Assembly: GCF_012034245.1 (NCBI RefSeq)
Contig: NZ_JAATEO010000024.1
Span: 41,868 to 105,867 of the forward strand
From: Micromonospora thermarum
Lineage (GTDB): Bacteria; Actinomycetota; Actinomycetes; Mycobacteriales; Micromonosporaceae
Direction of reading: 5' to 3'
Length of the DNA: 64,000 nt
Positions 54,950 to 63,881 of this stretch are shown here, in pieces. Under the pieces are notes generated by a model. That model was not told the DNA's origin. It searched no databases and was given only the letters and a program-made list of their open reading frames with translations. How positions within the stretch are numbered: the stretch's first letter is position 1; each line of letters starts with the position of its first letter. The position numbers were made by a program, and so were the translations under genes.

Positions 54950-56257
54950 ATGGAGGACCGTACGCCCCGCCCGGAGGAGCTGGAGCCGATCGAGCGGGCG
55001 GGCGTCGACGAGCTGCGCGCGGTGCAGCTGGAGCGGCTGCGCCGGTCGCTGCGGCACGCGTACGACCAGGTGCCGCACTACCGCCGGGCCTTCACGGCGG
55101 CCGGCGTGCACCCCGACGACTGTCGGGAGCTCGCCGACCTGGCCCGGTTCCCGTTCACCACCAAGGCGGAGCTACGCGACAACTACCCGTACGGGATGTT
55201 CGCCGTGCCGCGCGAGCGGGTCGCCCGGCTGCACGCCTCGTCCGGCACCACGGGCCGGCCCACCGTCGTCGGGTACACGGCGGAGGACGTGCGGACCTGG
55301 GCGCGGCTGATGGCACGCTCGATCCGGGCCGCCGGGGGCCGCCCCGGCGACCGGGTCCACGTCGCGTACGGGTACGGGCTCTTCACCGGCGGGCTCGGCG
55401 CGCACTACGGCGCCGAGGAACTCGGCTGCACGGTCATCCCGGTCTCCGGCGGGATGACCGAGCGGCAGGTGCTGCTGATCCGCGACCTCGAACCCGAGGT
55501 CATCATGGTCACCCCCAGCTACCTGCTCGCCATCGTGGACGAGATGGAACGCCAGGGCGTCGACCCGCGCTCCACGTCGCTGCGGGTCGGGATCTTCGGG
55601 GCCGAGCCGTGGACCGAGGACATGCGCCGCGAGATGGAGCGGCGTCTCGACATGCACGCCGTCGACATCTACGGGCTGTCCGAGGTCATGGGCCCCGGTG
55701 TGGCCGTCGAGTGCGTCGACACGAAGGACGGCCTGCACCTGTGGGAGGACCACTTCTACCCGGAGATCATCGACCCGGTCAGCGGGACGGTCCTGCCCGA
55801 CGGTGAGCGCGGCGAGCTGGTCCTCACCTCGCTCACCCGGGAGGCGATGCCGGTCGTCCGCTACCGCACGCGGGACCTCACCCGGCTGCTGCCGGGCACC
55901 GCCCGGCCGATGCGGCGGATCGAGAAGATCACCGGTCGGACCGACGACATGATGATCGTGCGGGGCGTGAACGTCTTCCCGACCCAGATCGAGGAGCTGA
56001 TCCTGCGTACGCCCGCCCTGTCCCCGCACTTCCAGTGCGTCCTGGACCGGCAGGGGCGGATGGACACCCTGACCGTCCGGGTCGAGCGACGGGCGGACGC
56101 GGACCGGGCGGCGGCCGAGCGGGCCGGCGCGGCGCTGGTCGGCCTGGTCAAGAACACGATCGAGGTGAGCGTGGCGGTCGAGGTGCTCGACCCGGACGGC
56201 GTGGAGCGGTCCATGGGCAAGATGCGCCGGATCGTCGACCAGCGGCGGGGCGGGTGA
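54950..56257 (+). CDS. paaK: Phenylacetate-CoA ligase
   Basis: The 435-residue protein matches PaaK: LRHAYDQVPHYRRAFTAAGV, FPFTTKAELRDNYPYGMFAV, LHASSGTTGRPTVVGYTAED (AMP-binding P-loop), GAHYGAEELGCTVIPVSGGM, GIFGAEPWTEDMRREMERRL, DIYGLSEVMGPGVAVEC, RYRTRDLTRLLPG and DDMMIVRGVNVFPTQIEELI. It activates phenylacetate with ATP and CoA as the first step of aerobic phenylacetate breakdown; the paaABCDE epoxidase is not in the window. ATG at 54950 has GTGAGGAGGG upstream. paaI follows after 1 base. Confidence 0.95.
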   Translation: MEDRTPRPEELEPIERAGVDELRAVQLERLRRSLRHAYDQVPHYRRAFTAAGVHPDDCRELADLARFPFTTKAELRDNYPYGMFAVPRERVARLHASSGTTGRPTVVGYTAEDVRTWARLMARSIRAAGGRPGDRVHVAYGYGLFTGGLGAHYGAEELGCTVIPVSGGMTERQVLLIRDLEPEVIMVTPSYLLAIVDEMERQGVDPRSTSLRVGIFGAEPWTEDMRREMERRLDMHAVDIYGLSEVMGPGVAVECVDTKDGLHLWEDHFYPEIIDPVSGTVLPDGERGELVLTSLTREAMPVVRYRTRDLTRLLPGTARPMRRIEKITGRTDDMMIVRGVNVFPTQIEELILRTPALSPHFQCVLDRQGRMDTLTVRVERRADADRAAAERAGAALVGLVKNTIEVSVAVEVLDPDGVERSMGKMRRIVDQRRGG

Positions 56258-56258
56258 C

Positions 56259-56660
56259 GTGGGGGAGCGCAACGCCGCGTACGACATGTTCGACGCCGAC
56301 GTCGCCTCGCGCGCGCTCGGCATCGAGCTGGTCGAGGCCGCCGACGGGGCGGCGGTGGCCCGGATGCGGGTCACCGCCGCGATGGTCAACGGGCACGCCA
56401 TCGCCCACGGCGGGTACGTCTTCCTGCTCGCCGACACCGCGTTCGCGCTGGCCTGCAACAGCCACGGCCCGGTGACGGTGGCCGCCGGCGGTGACATCAC
56501 GTTCGTCCGGCCGGCGCGCGAGGGGGACCTGCTCGTCGCCCACGCCACCGAACGCACCCGGTACGGCCGCAGCGGCATCTACGACGTCACCGTCACCCGC
56601 GACGACGGCGAGGTGGTCGCCGAGTTCCGGGGTCGCAGCCGCACGCTGAACGGGTCCTGA
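56259..56660 (+). CDS. paaI: Hydroxyphenylacetyl-CoA thioesterase PaaI
   Basis: The 133-residue protein is a hotdog-fold thioesterase of the PaaI type: GIELVEAADGAAVARMRVTA, MVNGHAIAHGGYVFLLADTA (catalytic region with Asn, His and Asp), ITFVRPAREGDLLVAHATER and YGRSGIYDVTVTRDDGEVVA. PaaI releases CoA from dead-end products of phenylacetate degradation. The GTG at 56259 lies 1 base after the paaK stop, so the pair is co-transcribed. No other paa genes lie downstream. Confidence 0.94.
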   Translation: MGERNAAYDMFDADVASRALGIELVEAADGAAVARMRVTAAMVNGHAIAHGGYVFLLADTAFALACNSHGPVTVAAGGDITFVRPAREGDLLVAHATERTRYGRSGIYDVTVTRDDGEVVAEFRGRSRTLNGS

Positions 56661-56700
56661 GCCGGACGCGGCGCCCGGCGGCGTCCGGCAGGATGTGCAC

Positions 56701-57267
56701 ATGGGACACGTCGCGCTCTTCCACTCCGTGTACGGGCTGCGGCCCGCCGTGCTCGCCGCCGCCGACCGGCTGCGCGCCGCCGGGCACCGGGTGGTCGCCC
56801 CCGACCTGTACGGCGTCCCGCCGGCGGAGACCGTCGACGAGGGGATCGCGCTGCTGGACAAGATCGGTTGGGAGGCCGTCGTGGAGCGGGCCCGGGCGGC
56901 GGTCCGCGACCTGCCCGACGACGTGGTGCTCCTGGGGTTCTCGATGGGCGCCGGGGTGGCCGGCGCGATGCTGCGCGAGCGTCCCGCCGCCGCGGGGCTG
57001 GTGCTGCTGCACGCCGCCAGCGGCGCGCCGGACGGGGTGCGGCCCGGCCTGCCGGTGCACGTGCACCTCGCCGACCCCGACCCCTGGGAGCCGCCGGACG
57101 AGTTCGACGCCTGGCAGCGGGAGATGACCACGGCCGGCGCCGACCTCACCGTGCACCGGTACCCGGGCGTCGGCCACCTGTACACCGACCCGGACGTGCC
57201 CGACTACGACGGGGCAGCGGCCGAGTGCACCTGGGAGCGGGTCCTCGCCTTCCTCGACCGCCGCTGA
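56701..57267 (+). CDS. Dienelactone-hydrolase-family protein
   Basis: The 188-residue protein has the DLH fold: HVALFHSVYGLRPAVLAAAD, HRVVAPDLYGVPPAETVDEG, VVLLGFSMGAGVAGAMLRER (nucleophile elbow), LPVHVHLADPDPWEPPDEFD (acid) and YPGVGHLYTDPDVPDYD (His). The nucleophile position is Ser (GFSMG), whereas true dienelactone hydrolases use Cys, so it is probably a general esterase or thioesterase. ATG at 56701 is preferred; a GTG two codons earlier is possible. It follows paaI by 40 bases and may belong to the same transcript. Confidence 0.88.
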   Translation: MGHVALFHSVYGLRPAVLAAADRLRAAGHRVVAPDLYGVPPAETVDEGIALLDKIGWEAVVERARAAVRDLPDDVVLLGFSMGAGVAGAMLRERPAAAGLVLLHAASGAPDGVRPGLPVHVHLADPDPWEPPDEFDAWQREMTTAGADLTVHRYPGVGHLYTDPDVPDYDGAAAECTWERVLAFLDRR

Positions 57268-57333
57268 CCGCCGCGGCCCCCGGGCCGGTGCGCCGGTGGC
57301 GCCGAGGGCGGTGGCGCCGCGGCTTTGATCAGC

Positions 57334-57380
57334 TACACGGCAGCGGCACGACACGCCGCTCGGGGTGCCGCTGCCGTGTA
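57334..57380. terminator. Perfect 16-bp hairpin between convergent genes
   Basis: TACACGGCAGCGGCAC pairs perfectly with GTGCCGCTGCCGTGTA across a 15-base loop. Just outside, TGATC and GATCA also match (57326-57330 and 57383-57387). It lies between the stops of the hydrolase and the cyclase gene, and so is probably a bidirectional terminator or a mobile palindrome serving as one. Confidence 0.75.
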
Positions 57381-57401
57381 TTCGATCATGCGACGCCGTC
57401 G

Positions 57402-59837
57402 TCAGGCCGCCCGGACCGCCGGTGTCGCCGATGTCCGACCGCGCCGGTGCAGGGCAACGGTCGCTGCCTCATGTCGCTCTCCGGGCAGCCGCCGTGGGGC
57501 CCCGACCGGTCGCGGCGCCGCGACCCTGGGTGGAGCGGACGACCGGGCGACCTCGTCCCCGGACGTCCGGTCCCGCTCCGGGCCCCCGGGCCGGGGCGAC
57601 GGGACGCCCGGTTCAGGGGTGGCCGGGAACGCGGACGAGCCAGCTTTCCGGGGCGGGCGGTCGCCGGCGACTGCCGGCGTGGACGTGACGGCCGGAGCGG
57701 GGCCGGCCGACGCGGACCTCGTCGTGACGAGGGCCGCTGAACGAGCGATGGTCGTGGTGCGGGGAGAGCCGTCGCGAGGGGCGGCCGGGGTGCGGCCGTC
57801 CGGGGACGCTGGCCTGGTCGCGCGGCGGGGAGAACCGTCGTCGGCGGCGTCCCCGGTGTGGGACGGCCGGCCGGGCGTGTGGTCCGGCCCACCGGGAGTG
57901 AGCGGCACGGCCGCCCCGGCCGGCAGAGCGCCGGTGCGGTGAGCGGCGATCGGGCCTGGGCGGCCGTCGGCGGGCACCCGGTGCGAACGGCCCTCGGCGG
58001 GCTCTGCCGTCGGTGCGGCGGACCGCGTGGGGAGAGCGGACGGTGCCTGCCGCTGGTCCGTCCGGGCGAGCAGCGCGGTCCGGGCGGCGCGGGTCAGCCG
58101 GGCGGCGGCGACCGCGGCGACCACGGGGTCGCTCACGGCGTACCCGGCGGGCCGCAGGGTCAGCAGGTCCCGGTCGACCAGCTCGCGCAGCGCCGCGACC
58201 GCCCGGCCCGGAACCCAGCCGAACAGGTGGTCCACGGCAGCGGCGTCGACGGGCGTTCCGGCGGCCGCGGCCGCCATGAGCACCGCCCGCTGCGGGCCGT
58301 CGAGCCGGTCCAGCCGGGTGTCGACGGTGCGGCGTACCGGGTCGGGCACCGGCAGCCGCGCCGGGTCGGCCCCGCCCGGTGGCAGCGCCGCCACGTACGC
58401 GGCGGCCCGCCCCGGGTGCCCGTCGACCAACGGCAGCAGGGCCGCGACCAGCGGCGCCGGTTGGCCGGCCCGGTGCAGCAGGTGGCGCAGCAGCCGGCCG
58501 GACTCCACGCTGGACAGCCGGCCCAACGGGACCCGGCACCCCCGGTCGCCGGGCCGGTCGTCGGCCCGGTCCGGACCGTGCAGCGCCACCACGGCGAGCG
58601 GCACGGCTCGGGTACGGGCGGCGGCCAGGAGCCGGTGCAGGAAGTGACCCAGCTCCGGCGCGCCCCGGTCGAGGTCGTCGACCGCCACCACCATCGGCTG
58701 CCGTTCGGCGAGCGCGAGCAGGCACTCCTGCCAGACCGCCGCGCCCCGCTGCGCGTCCGTGCCGGCGTCCGGCCCGGCCAGCAGCCCTTCGAGGGCGTAC
58801 ACCGCCTCGGTCCGGCGGGGCGCCGGCACCAGGTCGGTCACGGCGGCGGCGAGCTGTCGGCGTACCACCGGGGGTGTGTCCCGCGCGCGGAGGCCGGCGA
58901 ACGCGCGGACCTGGTCGGCGACGGGCGCCAGGGCCTCCGCCGGGTACGGCGGGCAGTGCGCGACGCACCAGCGGACCGGGATCCCGTCGACCGCCTGAAC
59001 CGTCCGGACCAGTTCGTGCAGCAGCCGGCTGCGCCCGCTGCCCGCCGGGCCGACCAGCGACACCCAGCGGGGCCGGCGCTCCCGGACCGTCCGGACGAGC
59101 TGGTCCCGGACGGTGGCCAACTCCCGTCGCCGCCCGATCAGCGGCCCGGCGTGCCGGCCGGGCGCGGGCCGGGCCACGTCGGTGGCGTGCCACACGTCCA
59201 GCGGCAGCGGCTTGCCCGCCACGGCCACCGGCGGCACCGGACGCTGGTCGATCATCCCGTCGGTCGCCCGGTGGGTCGCGGCGCAGCGCGCCACACCGCC
59301 CGGCGGGGCGTACTCCTGGAGGCGCGCGGCCAGCGTGATGACAGCGCCGCTCGCCGTGCCGTGCCCCCCGTCCCGGGTGGCGGCCAGGTCCACCACCGCC
59401 TCGCCGGTGGCCACCCCGACGCGGACCCGCAGTGCCGGCCCCCCGACCAGCGACCGCCGGTCCAGCGACCGCTGGATCTCCAGCCCGGCGCGCACCGCCC
59501 GGTACGCGTCGAACCCGTCGGACTCGCGCGCGCCGAAGAGGGCCATCACCGCGTCCCCGATGTACTTCTCCACCACGCCGTGCCAGCGGCCCAGCACCCC
59601 CGCCACAGTGTCGAAGTAGGCGTGCTGCAACGCCCGGACGTCCTCCGGGTCCAGCCGGTCCACCAGCGCCGTGGACCCGACGATGTCGGCGAAGAGGACG
59701 GTCACCGTCCGTCTCTCCTCCGGCACCGGCCAGCGGTCCGGCGGATCGGCGGAGCACCGCGTGGGACGCGTCGGGACCGTACCGAGAGCCCGACCGCCGA
59801 CGCGCCCCGGACCAGCGGCGATGGTGAACATGGGCAT
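57402..59837 (-). CDS. Class III nucleotide cyclase fused to a degenerate AAA/NACHT-like ATPase
   Basis: The 811-residue protein has a class III cyclase domain (about 42-195) with TVTVLFADIVGSTALVDRLD (metal Asp51) and VEKYIGDAVMALFGARESD (metal Asp95), followed by RVGVATGEAVVD. Residues ~230-600 are an AAA-type ATPase: LIGRRRELATVRDQLVRTVR, SLVGPAGSGRSRLLHELVRT and MVVAVDDLDRGAPELGHFL. The Walker A lysine is Arg269. The C-terminal ~180 residues are a Pro/Ser/Thr/Arg-rich disordered tail, where relatives have a TPR region. Such proteins are candidate cAMP-making signal integrators, and the neighbouring LuxR regulator has a similar ATPase layout. ATG at 59837 is chosen; 59831 is in frame. Divergent LAL regulator starts 190 bases away. 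Confidence 0.85.
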   Translation of the reverse strand: MPMFTIAAGPGRVGGRALGTVPTRPTRCSADPPDRWPVPEERRTVTVLFADIVGSTALVDRLDPEDVRALQHAYFDTVAGVLGRWHGVVEKYIGDAVMALFGARESDGFDAYRAVRAGLEIQRSLDRRSLVGGPALRVRVGVATGEAVVDLAATRDGGHGTASGAVITLAARLQEYAPPGGVARCAATHRATDGMIDQRPVPPVAVAGKPLPLDVWHATDVARPAPGRHAGPLIGRRRELATVRDQLVRTVRERRPRWVSLVGPAGSGRSRLLHELVRTVQAVDGIPVRWCVAHCPPYPAEALAPVADQVRAFAGLRARDTPPVVRRQLAAAVTDLVPAPRRTEAVYALEGLLAGPDAGTDAQRGAAVWQECLLALAERQPMVVAVDDLDRGAPELGHFLHRLLAAARTRAVPLAVVALHGPDRADDRPGDRGCRVPLGRLSSVESGRLLRHLLHRAGQPAPLVAALLPLVDGHPGRAAAYVAALPPGGADPARLPVPDPVRRTVDTRLDRLDGPQRAVLMAAAAAGTPVDAAAVDHLFGWVPGRAVAALRELVDRDLLTLRPAGYAVSDPVVAAVAAARLTRAARTALLARTDQRQAPSALPTRSAAPTAEPAEGRSHRVPADGRPGPIAAHRTGALPAGAAVPLTPGGPDHTPGRPSHTGDAADDGSPRRATRPASPDGRTPAAPRDGSPRTTTIARSAALVTTRSASAGPAPAVTSTPAVAGDRPPRKAGSSAFPATPEPGVPSPRPGGPERDRTSGDEVARSSAPPRVAAPRPVGAPRRLPGERHEAATVALHRRGRTSATPAVRAA

Positions 59838-60026
59838 CGCACCTGCCCTTCCCCCCGGTTGGTGGCTGACGACGATCGGAGACTGTCACCCCTGGGCCGA
59901 CCGGGGATCGGCAGAACGACGTATGTCCGCCGGCCGCAACCTTTGGTCGCAATGTCGACGCGATGAGTACGAGAGGGCCGAAAGGCCTGTAGAACGGCCC
60001 GGGGACGTGTGACTAGGCTGCGTGCC

Positions 60027-62927
60027 ATGGCCAGCGATGTGGACGGTGCACCGCTCGTCGGCCGGACCGACCTGGTCACGTCGGTACGGTCCGCGCTGCT
60101 CGGGACCGTCGCCCAGGGGCACACCGCGGCGGTCTTCCTCTCCGGTGAGAGCGGGGTGGGCAAGAGCCGACTGCTGCGCGAGGTGGGCGCCGGGCTGCGG
60201 GACGCGGGCGCCCTCGTGCTCACGGGCGCCTGCCTGGACATCGGCGACGCCTCACCGCTGCATCCGCTGCTGCAGGCGCTGCGCCGCTTCGACGCCGAGC
60301 TGACCGCCTCGCACGCCCGCACGGCGTCCGCGGTCCGGGGGCTGCTCGGGATGTTCGCCGAGGAGACCGCCGGGTCGGACGGCGCCGGGGCGCTGCTGGA
60401 GCGGGTCTCGCGGGGCCTGCACCTGATCGCCGAGGGGCGGCCGCTCGTGCTCGTCCTCGACGACCTGCAGTGGGTCGACCGGAGCACCCGGCAGCTCCTG
60501 CTGTATCTACTCGCCGGCCTGGGCGACCTGCAGGTGTCGGTGCTGGCGGCCGTCCGGGCGGAGTCGCTGCAGGGCGCGCACCCGCTGCGCCGCGTCCTCA
60601 CCGAGCTGCGTCGCCTGCGGACGGTGCAGGTGATCGACCTGGCCCCGCTGGACCGGGCCGCCACCGAGCAGCTCGCCGCGGCGGTCGTCGGCCGGCCCCT
60701 GTCGCCGGACGCCGCCGACCTGGTGTGGCAGCGCAGCGGCGGCAACCCGTTCGTCGTGGAGGAGCTGGCCCGCGACCTGCGCGAGGGCCGGGTCGGCCTC
60801 TCCGACACCCTGCGCGAGATCTTCCTGTCCAGGGTGGACGCGCTGCCGCAGCACGCGCACGCGGTGGTGCACGCGGTGGCCGCCGGTGTCGAGCCGGTGG
60901 AGCACTGGCTCCTCGCCAAGGTGGTACGCCTGCCGGAGGACGAGCTGATCGAGGCGGTCCGGGCGGCGGTCGCGCACCGGCTGCTGGTCGGCGCCGACGA
61001 CGGCTACCGGCTGCGGCACCGGCTGGTCGCCGAGGTACTGGAACACGAGCTGCTGCCCGCGGAGCGGGCCGCCCTGCACCGCCGCTACGCCGAGGCGCTG
61101 ACCGCCGCGCCGGCCGAGCTGCACCAGGCGCGGCTGGCGCACCACTGGCGGCTGGCCGGCGAGCCCGCCCGTGCCCTGCCGGCCGCGGTCGCGGCCGCCG
61201 AGGAGGCCGAGCGGCTGCACGGCTACGCCGAGGCGCACCGGCACTGGTCGGCCGCCCTGCACCTGGCCGACGCTCCCGCCGCCGGGCCGGCCGTGGACCG
61301 GGTCACCCTGCTGGAACGTGCCGCCGAGGCGGCGCACCACTGCGGCGAGCACGCCCGGGCCCTCGCCCTGCTGGAGGAGCTGGCCGCCTCCGACGCCGGC
61401 CGGCCGGCGTGCGAGCTGCACATCCGCCGGGCCCGCTACCTGGCGGCCGCCGGCCGGTCGGCGCTGGCCGAGGCGGAGTACCAGCGGGCCCTCGACAACC
61501 CCGACTGCACGCCGCGCGAGCGGGCCACCGCGGCGGCGCACCTGGCCGAGCTGCTGCTGCACCTGGGCCGGTACGCCGACGCCGGCCGGCGCGCCCGGGA
61601 GGCGCTGGAGCTGTCCGGCGAGGTGGAGGGCTCCACGTCGGAGGTGGTCCTCGCCAGCGCGGCGCTGGGCTTCTCCGAGGCCTACCTGGAGGACCCGGAT
61701 TCCGGCCTGGCCGCCGTCCGGCGGGCCCTGGAGATTGCGGAGCGGGCCGGCCAGCCCGAGGACGTGGCGTGCGCGTACCTGCACCTGGCCGAGCTGCTCA
61801 CCGGCCCGCTGAACATCCTCGAGGAGGGCGTCGTGGTGGCCCGGCGGGGCGCCGAGCGGGTCGCCGAGCTGGGGCTGGGCCGCACGTACGAGACGCGGCT
61901 GCTCGCGATCGCCACCAACGGGCTGTTCCGGGTGGGCCAGTGGGCCGAGGCGGAGAAGGTGGTGGCGGCGGCGCTGCGCCACCGCCCGTCCGGCGCGGAC
62001 GCCGTCGAGCTGCTGCTGGCCCGCTGCCGGCTCTCCGTCGGGTACGGCGACATCGAGGCCGCCGACCGGGACCTGGACGCGGTGGCCACCGTGCTCGCCG
62101 GCGGCGGCGCCCGGCACGTGATCCCGCTGCTCACCCTGCGCGCCGGGCTGGCGATGTGGCAGGGCCGGCACGACCTGGCCCGGCAGGCCGTGCAGCGCGG
62201 CCTGACCGAGAGCCGCTCCGACGACGTGACCATCCTCGCCGCGCTGGTGTGGCACGGCCTGCGGGCCGAGGCGGAGGCGCACGCGAGCCGCACCGTCGAC
62301 GTCGACCGGACGGCGGTACGGCGACTGCGTGAGGCCGCCGACCGGGTGGCCCGCAAGAGCGCGTCCGCGCCACCGGCGGTCCGTAGCGTCGTGGACGGCT
62401 TCCTGGCTCTGTGCGCCGCCGAGGTGAGTCGGCTCGACGGCAGCGACCCGGAGCTGTGGGCCCGGTCGGTCACCGAGTGGGACCGGCGCAACCATCCGTA
62501 CCCGGCGGCGTACTCGCGCCTGCGCCAGGCCGAGGCGCTGCTCGCCCGGCGCGGCCGCAGCGCCACCGCGGGAAAGCTGCTGCGGGCGGCGTACCAGGTG
62601 GCGCAGGGACTGGGCGCGGTCCCGCTGACCTCGGAGATCCGGACCCTGGCCGGCCGGGCGCGGGTGTCGCTCGAGGAACGGGACACCGCGTCCGGCGCGT
62701 CGGCGACGGCCGCCTCGTCCGACGGGGACGAGCTGGCGGTGCTCACGGCCCGGGAGCGGGAGGTGCTCGCGGCGGTGGCCGAGGGGCTGACCAACAAGGA
62801 GATCGGCCAGCGGCTGTTCATCAGCGAGCGGACCATCGGCGTGCACGTGTCGCACATCTTCGACAAGCTGCACGTCCGCACCCGGGTCCAGGCAAGCGCG
62901 ATCTTCCTCCGCAACCGCCCCGCGTAG
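60027..62927 (+). CDS. LuxR-family regulator, large ATP-binding (LAL) type
   Basis: The 966-residue protein has an N-terminal ATPase (LVGRTDLVTSVRSALLGTV, Walker A GESGVGKS at 40-47, Walker B LVLVLDDLQWVDRSTRQ), a long TPR-like helical middle (about 330-860) and a C-terminal LuxR HTH (LTAREREVLAAVAEGLTNKE, IGQRLFISERTIGVHVSHIF, DKLHVRTRVQASAI). LAL regulators sense metabolites or signals and activate pathway genes. ATG at 60027 lies 7 bases after TAGGCT (60014-60019), a good -10 hexamer, so the transcript may be leaderless; a GTG at 60009 is in frame. Divergent to the cyclase protein, with a DUF5995 gene 113 bases downstream. Confidence 0.92.
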   Translation: MASDVDGAPLVGRTDLVTSVRSALLGTVAQGHTAAVFLSGESGVGKSRLLREVGAGLRDAGALVLTGACLDIGDASPLHPLLQALRRFDAELTASHARTASAVRGLLGMFAEETAGSDGAGALLERVSRGLHLIAEGRPLVLVLDDLQWVDRSTRQLLLYLLAGLGDLQVSVLAAVRAESLQGAHPLRRVLTELRRLRTVQVIDLAPLDRAATEQLAAAVVGRPLSPDAADLVWQRSGGNPFVVEELARDLREGRVGLSDTLREIFLSRVDALPQHAHAVVHAVAAGVEPVEHWLLAKVVRLPEDELIEAVRAAVAHRLLVGADDGYRLRHRLVAEVLEHELLPAERAALHRRYAEALTAAPAELHQARLAHHWRLAGEPARALPAAVAAAEEAERLHGYAEAHRHWSAALHLADAPAAGPAVDRVTLLERAAEAAHHCGEHARALALLEELAASDAGRPACELHIRRARYLAAAGRSALAEAEYQRALDNPDCTPRERATAAAHLAELLLHLGRYADAGRRAREALELSGEVEGSTSEVVLASAALGFSEAYLEDPDSGLAAVRRALEIAERAGQPEDVACAYLHLAELLTGPLNILEEGVVVARRGAERVAELGLGRTYETRLLAIATNGLFRVGQWAEAEKVVAAALRHRPSGADAVELLLARCRLSVGYGDIEAADRDLDAVATVLAGGGARHVIPLLTLRAGLAMWQGRHDLARQAVQRGLTESRSDDVTILAALVWHGLRAEAEAHASRTVDVDRTAVRRLREAADRVARKSASAPPAVRSVVDGFLALCAAEVSRLDGSDPELWARSVTEWDRRNHPYPAAYSRLRQAEALLARRGRSATAGKLLRAAYQVAQGLGAVPLTSEIRTLAGRARVSLEERDTASGASATAASSDGDELAVLTAREREVLAAVAEGLTNKEIGQRLFISERTIGVHVSHIFDKLHVRTRVQASAIFLRNRPA

Positions 62928-63040
62928 GGGCGGGCGGCACGTACGTATACGTCGTTCTACTGATCCGGCCGACCGCCGCCGGCTGGAAGGCTGTGCACCG
63001 TCACCAGGACCGGTGACGTGGGGGAGCAGGTGGAGGAGAG

Positions 63041-63811
63041 ATGACTGAACCGGTTTGGGGGCCCGTGCACCGGGACATCGTCGACCTGCTCGCCGACCGT
63101 CCCGCGGACGTGCCGGCCGTCGTGGACCACCTCACGAAGCTGCAGGATCTGCTGGTCCGGCTCCCTCCGCTGGAGGAGAGCTGCCCTCTCGCGGACTTCA
63201 ACAAGCTCTACCTGACCATCACCGAGAGCGTGCTGAACGGTCTCTACGACGACTTCTTCGCCGACCCGGTCTTCCTGTCCCGGCTGGACGTCGAGTTCGC
63301 CGCGCGCTACTTCGACGCGATGCGGTTCTGGACCGACTCCAGCCCGAACTGCCCGAAGGCGTGGTCGTGCCTGTTCGAGCGGATGCGCGGCCCGGACGCC
63401 CGGCCGCTGCCGTCGGCGGCCGCCGGGGTCAACGCGCACATCAACTACGACCTGCCGTTCGCCCTGGTGACGACGTTCGACAGTCTGGAGTCGGAGCCGG
63501 TGGACGGCACCGACCAGCACCGCGACTACCTCAAGATCAACGACATCTTCGCGGACAAGATCCCCGGGCTGCGGCGCGGCTACCTGGACCAGTGGCAGTT
63601 GATGATCGACATGCTCAACGGCGACATCGACGACTGGTACCAGGGGGAACTGGTCGAGTACACGCGCGACGTCGCCTGGCGTAACGCGCAGAAGATCTGG
63701 CGGTGCCGGCACGATCCGACCGCCCACGAGTGCGAGCGGGCGCGGCTGGACGACAACGCCGCCCTGCTCGGCCGGTTGCTGCTGTCGCCCCTCGGGGCGT
63801 TCCTGCAGTAG
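63041..63811 (+). CDS. DUF5995-family protein
   Basis: The 256-residue protein matches the DUF5995 family: VDHLTKLQDLLVRLPPLEES, LADFNKLYLTITESVLNGLY, FFADPVFLSRLDVEFAARYF, AAAGVNAHINYDLPFALVTT and DIFADKIPGLRRGYLDQWQL. The conserved ARYFDA and HINYDLPFAL segments are the family's hallmarks. No function is established to my knowledge; no signal peptide or membrane segment is seen. ATG at 63041 has GTGGAGGAGAG upstream. It follows the LAL regulator in the same direction and may be its target, which is an inference. A strong hairpin follows its stop. Confidence 0.85.
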   Translation: MTEPVWGPVHRDIVDLLADRPADVPAVVDHLTKLQDLLVRLPPLEESCPLADFNKLYLTITESVLNGLYDDFFADPVFLSRLDVEFAARYFDAMRFWTDSSPNCPKAWSCLFERMRGPDARPLPSAAAGVNAHINYDLPFALVTTFDSLESEPVDGTDQHRDYLKINDIFADKIPGLRRGYLDQWQLMIDMLNGDIDDWYQGELVEYTRDVAWRNAQKIWRCRHDPTAHECERARLDDNAALLGRLLLSPLGAFLQ

Positions 63812-63825
63812 CCGGGACGGGGGGG

Positions 63826-63861
63826 GTCCCCGCGCTCCGCGGCGGCGCGGAGCGCGGGGAC
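63826..63861 (+). terminator. Perfect 15-bp hairpin after the DUF5995 gene
   Basis: GTCCCCGCGCTCCGC pairs with GCGGAGCGCGGGGAC across a 6-base loop, 14 bases after the stop codon. It fits an intrinsic terminator without a T-run. Confidence 0.7.
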
Positions 63862-63881
63862 GCGTCCCGCCCGCCAGTGGC

